Source: Anderseniella sp963700895
Lineage (GTDB): Bacteria; Pseudomonadota; Alphaproteobacteria; Rhizobiales; Aestuariivirgaceae
Direction of reading: 5' to 3'
NCBI GenBank assembly: GCA_963700895.1
Contig: CAVOZI010000025.1
Coordinates: 1-64,000 of the forward strand
DNA length: 64,000 nt
The notes under the pieces were generated by a model that saw only the letters and a program-made list of their open reading frames with translations, did not search any database and had not been told where the DNA came from. The position numbers were made by a program, and so were the translations under genes. Every line of letters starts with the position of its first letter. Positions within the stretch are counted from its first letter, which is position 1. Positions 61,609 to 64,000 of this stretch are shown here, piece after piece.

Positions 61609-62550
61609 TCAGGCGAAGGCGGCGGCAATTCCCATGAGGATGGTGAACAGGGTAAGCGAGGTGGCCAGCAGTCTCAATCCGGCCCGCAGTTCCGGCAGCG
61701 CCGGCTCGCGGCTGCCATTGCCGATCCAGTGATCGGTTCGTTCGGTCTGGCCGGGCATTTCGGGACCACCGAGACGGATGGAGAGGATGCCGGCAAAGGC
61801 CGCGCGTGGCCAGTTGGCGTCGCGCACCCGGTCGAAGCGGGCGTCGGCGTGGATGTGCTCGAGCGCCCGGGCGCCCGCGGAGGGGGACATCATGCTGGCG
61901 GCTCCCGTCACCACCAATCCGGCAAGCTTGCATGGCAGGAAGCGGGCAGCGGTCAGCAATGCGCCAACCAGCCCGGCAGCCTGCGGGTGGCTTGCGGCAG
62001 CGCGGCGTTCAACGGCGTGGAGCGCGGCGATGGCAAGGATGCCGGGCAGGCCGAACAGGGCAAGCCAGAAGGCCGGCGTAACGATGCCGGTGGACAGGTT
62101 CCAGGCCATTGCCTCAATGGTGCGGCGGACGGCCTGCGAAACGGTCTGGGGCACGGGGCTTGCGGGATTGATGATTGCCACGGCGCGGGCTGCTTCCGTC
62201 AGTTTGCCGTCAGACAGGGCCGCCGCCACGGCGCGGGCGCGCATGCGCGTTGCATATTGCTGCAGGAACGGCACCGCCAGCAGGGCCTCACAGCACCACG
62301 CCCAGGGCAGGGGCCGCAGCCAGGCAGTCAGCGCGACGGCAAGCGCCATCGTGGCCGACATGGCGGCAAGGCAGAACAGCGCCCCTCGGAGGGTGGCTTG
62401 CATCCGGCCCGCGCTGGCGCCTGGCAGCAGCAGGGCGAAGATGCCGGTGAAGCGGTAGAGCCAGTTTGCCGGATGACCGATGAGCCGCCGCAATGGAGCC
62501 GGAAATCCGAGGAAGCGTTCCAGCGCCAGCGCCACGAAGGCAACGGTCAT
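61609..62550 (-). CDS. cobD: CobD/CbiB-like membrane protein
   Basis: 313 residues with several membrane helices. 'LRRLIGHPANWLYRF' near the N-terminus and 'TIEAMAWNLSTGIVTPAFWLALFGLPGILAIAALHAVERR' resemble CobD/CbiB (adenosylcobinamide-phosphate synthase), in which the second segment has N-L-S-D-G-V. The match is divergent and no other cobalamin genes are near, so the assignment is moderate. ATG at 62550 is preferred over TTG at 62571. Confidence 0.65.
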   Translation of the reverse strand: MTVAFVALALERFLGFPAPLRRLIGHPANWLYRFTGIFALLLPGASAGRMQATLRGALFCLAAMSATMALAVALTAWLRPLPWAWCCEALLAVPFLQQYATRMRARAVAAALSDGKLTEAARAVAIINPASPVPQTVSQAVRRTIEAMAWNLSTGIVTPAFWLALFGLPGILAIAALHAVERRAAASHPQAAGLVGALLTAARFLPCKLAGLVVTGAASMMSPSAGARALEHIHADARFDRVRDANWPRAAFAGILSIRLGGPEMPGQTERTDHWIGNGSREPALPELRAGLRLLATSLTLFTILMGIAAAFA

Positions 62551-62735
62551 GGTGGTGGGCAGGGCGAACAAGGTTTGTGGTACTCCGGAGGATCATCCGG
62601 TGCAGGAACCGGGGTTTGCCTTGATTTGCATAACAGAAGCCATACAAGTTGACAGCCTCTACGTGGTTGGGCTTGATCGGCCCCAGCCTTGGGTGCGCCG
62701 CGTGCCGCGCCAGCAGTCTCGGGAGCCGTTGCCGC

Positions 62736-63899
62736 GTGGCCGACAAATTGCGGGTGGTGCTGACCACCGGAAACTACAACTACATCAAGGACGGCGTGTC
62801 GCTGACGCTGAACCGGCTGGTGGGCTGGTTGGAGCGGCATGGCGTCGAGGTGCTGGTGGTGGCGCCTGTGGCGGAGGTGGCCGCGATGGAGCACGAGGGC
62901 AGGCTGGAGCCGGTGGCATCGTTCGCCATTCCCACCCGCAAGGAATACCGCATCGGACTGACGCTGACTGCGGAGCTGCGGCGCAAGATCGAGGCGTTCA
63001 GGCCGCAGCTGTTCCATATTGCCGTACCCGACATCACCGGGCACAGCGCGCTGCGGCTTGCCCGGCGGATGCAGGTGCCGGTGGTCTCGTCGTTTCACAC
63101 CCGCTACGACACCTATCTGCAATACTACGGTCTGAAGTTCCTCGAGCCGCTGTTTCACCGGCGGCTACGGGCGTTCTATGCGGCGTGCGAGCACGTCTAC
63201 GTGCCGTCGCAATCGATGATGGATGAACTCTCGGCGCAGGGCATCAGCGGCGAAAACATGCGGTTATGGACGCGTGGGGTGGACCATCAGCGGTTTTCGC
63301 CGGCGCGGCGGTCGCCCGGCTGGCGGCGGGCCCATGGCATCGGCGACGGCGAGGTGCTGATCGCCTATGCCGGGCGGCTGGTTGCGGAGAAGAACATGGC
63401 GTTGATGGCGCGGGTGTTCGCGCGGCTGAAGCAGGAGGCGCTGCCCCATCGCACCATCCTGCTGGGCGACGGACCGGAAGCCGGGTGGATGAGCAAGGCC
63501 ATGCCGGACACGGTGTTTGCGGGCTTCCTGCATGGCGACGAGATGGCGGCGGGCTATGCCTCGAGCGACATCTTCTTCTTTCCCTCCATCACCGAAACCT
63601 TCGGCAACGTGACGCTGGAAGCCATGGCATCTGGCCTGCCGGCGGTGAATGCCGATGCCACGGGGTCACGGTCGCTGGTGCGCGAGGGCGAAACCGGCTT
63701 CCTGGTGGACCCGGCCGATGAAGGGCTGATGGTGAAGCGTCTGGCTCAGCTGATCGCCGACCCGGAACTGCGGGCACGCCTTGGGGCACAGGCGCGCCAG
63801 ATCGCCGTCCGCGAGCATGACTGGGACAGCATATTCACCAGGCTGCTCGCCGACTATGGCGAGGCCATTGCCGGGTATGTGCCCGGCGTTCAGCGGTAG
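62736..63899 (+). CDS. GT4-family glycosyltransferase
   Basis: 387 residues from a GTG with GGGAG 10 bases before it. N-terminal 'VVLTTGNYNYIKDGVSLTLNRLVGWLERHGVEVLVVAP' and C-terminal donor-binding 'IAYAGRLVAEKNMALM', 'LGDGPE', 'FPSITETFGNVTLEAMASGLPAV' (E-x7-E) match alpha-mannosyltransferase-like GT4 enzymes. Likely acts on a membrane lipid or envelope glycan. Convergent with the next, partial gene, overlapping by 10 bases. Confidence 0.9.
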   Translation: MADKLRVVLTTGNYNYIKDGVSLTLNRLVGWLERHGVEVLVVAPVAEVAAMEHEGRLEPVASFAIPTRKEYRIGLTLTAELRRKIEAFRPQLFHIAVPDITGHSALRLARRMQVPVVSSFHTRYDTYLQYYGLKFLEPLFHRRLRAFYAACEHVYVPSQSMMDELSAQGISGENMRLWTRGVDHQRFSPARRSPGWRRAHGIGDGEVLIAYAGRLVAEKNMALMARVFARLKQEALPHRTILLGDGPEAGWMSKAMPDTVFAGFLHGDEMAAGYASSDIFFFPSITETFGNVTLEAMASGLPAVNADATGSRSLVREGETGFLVDPADEGLMVKRLAQLIADPELRARLGAQARQIAVREHDWDSIFTRLLADYGEAIAGYVPGVQR

Positions 63900-64000
63900 G
63901 GCTTCAGCCAGCCCAGTCCGTCTTCGGTGCGCCCGGCCGGGCGGTATTCGCAGCCGATCCACAGGTCCGGGTGCAGGGCTTCCACGGCTTCAAGGATTTC
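63890..64000 (-). CDS. Hydroxypyruvate isomerase-like protein (3' end only, partial)
   Basis: The last 36 codons of a minus-strand gene that continues beyond the window. The visible end ('WIGCEYRPAGRTEDGLGWL', then 'KPYR' and stop) closely resembles the C-terminus of hydroxypyruvate isomerase/Hyi-type TIM-barrel enzymes. Little else can be said. Confidence 0.7.
   Translation of the reverse strand, partial: EILEAVEALHPDLWIGCEYRPAGRTEDGLGWLKPYR

Noticed and set aside
61603..62652. A 349-codon plus-strand open frame opposite the CobD-like gene
   Set aside because: Gly/Arg/Gln-rich shadow with no domain; the minus-strand frame has clear membrane helices and CobD-like motifs.
62551..62735. Possible cobalamin riboswitch in front of the CobD-like gene
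   Set aside because: No B12-box-like conserved sequence or matching stems could be found in the leader.

Overview
The window is GC-rich, densely coded chromosomal DNA from an alphaproteobacterium, most likely of the Hyphomicrobiales/Rhizobiales type. Support for this comes from a DUF3126 protein, a BTLCP transglutaminase-like peptidase, a PAS_5-type protein, an Omp25/31-like porin, CtrA-type TTAA-N7-TTAA sites, DUF2336, and the thrS-yidD and folE-hisI neighbourhoods. I see no rRNA, tRNA, CRISPR array, insertion sequence or prophage. Genus-level placement is not possible from the sequence alone.

Layout. 1-1258: end of a GlxA-type AraC regulator and a frameshifted DUF4864 gene. 1441-11142: a long plus-strand operon for a molybdenum hydroxylase of the CoxSLM/xanthine dehydrogenase family (small FeS, large Mo and FAD subunits), with its maturation genes (MoxR ATPase, CoxE VWA protein, XdhC in two genes, molybdopterin-binding protein, MocA-like cytidylyltransferase). 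It ends in a D-threonine aldolase-like enzyme. A GST and an M15-like secreted peptidase follow. 12688-18434: a His/Arg-rich secreted protein behind an FNR/FixK-type box, two bacterioferritins (one without the haem Met), Bfd, radC, map, sfsA, a CinA-type protein and a cNMP-binding protein. 18708-27974: class III aminotransferase, YcaQ-type glycosylase, SDR, GNAT, zf-CHCC protein, two alpha/beta hydrolases, cysE, DUF3126 and a gamma carbonic anhydrase. 28113-39367: housekeeping and signalling genes (BTLCP, PilZ, PAS, rhomboid, CBS, hisI, folE, FeS scaffold, betC, yidD, porin, thrS). 39374-46929: CPA2 antiporter, pirin, nitroreductase, HAD phosphatase, flavin reductase and MscS channel.

46941-57076 is the most interesting accessory block. 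It holds an RpiR regulator with a palindromic site, an N-formylglutamate amidohydrolase-like enzyme, a TRAP transporter (DctQ, DctM, DctP), a glutamine-synthetase-family ligase, an aldehyde dehydrogenase (frameshifted here), an iron-type alcohol dehydrogenase, and a convergent CoA-ester lyase plus MaoC pair. The gene set fits uptake and gamma-glutamyl-protected oxidation of an amino alcohol or similar amine, an inference not tested here. 57418-64000: an atypical receiver protein, MFS transporter, DUF2336, nadK, a CobD-like protein, a GT4 glycosyltransferase and the end of a hydroxypyruvate-isomerase-like gene.

Two genes (DUF4864 and aldehyde dehydrogenase) each carry one apparent extra base. 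They are either real lesions or assembly errors.
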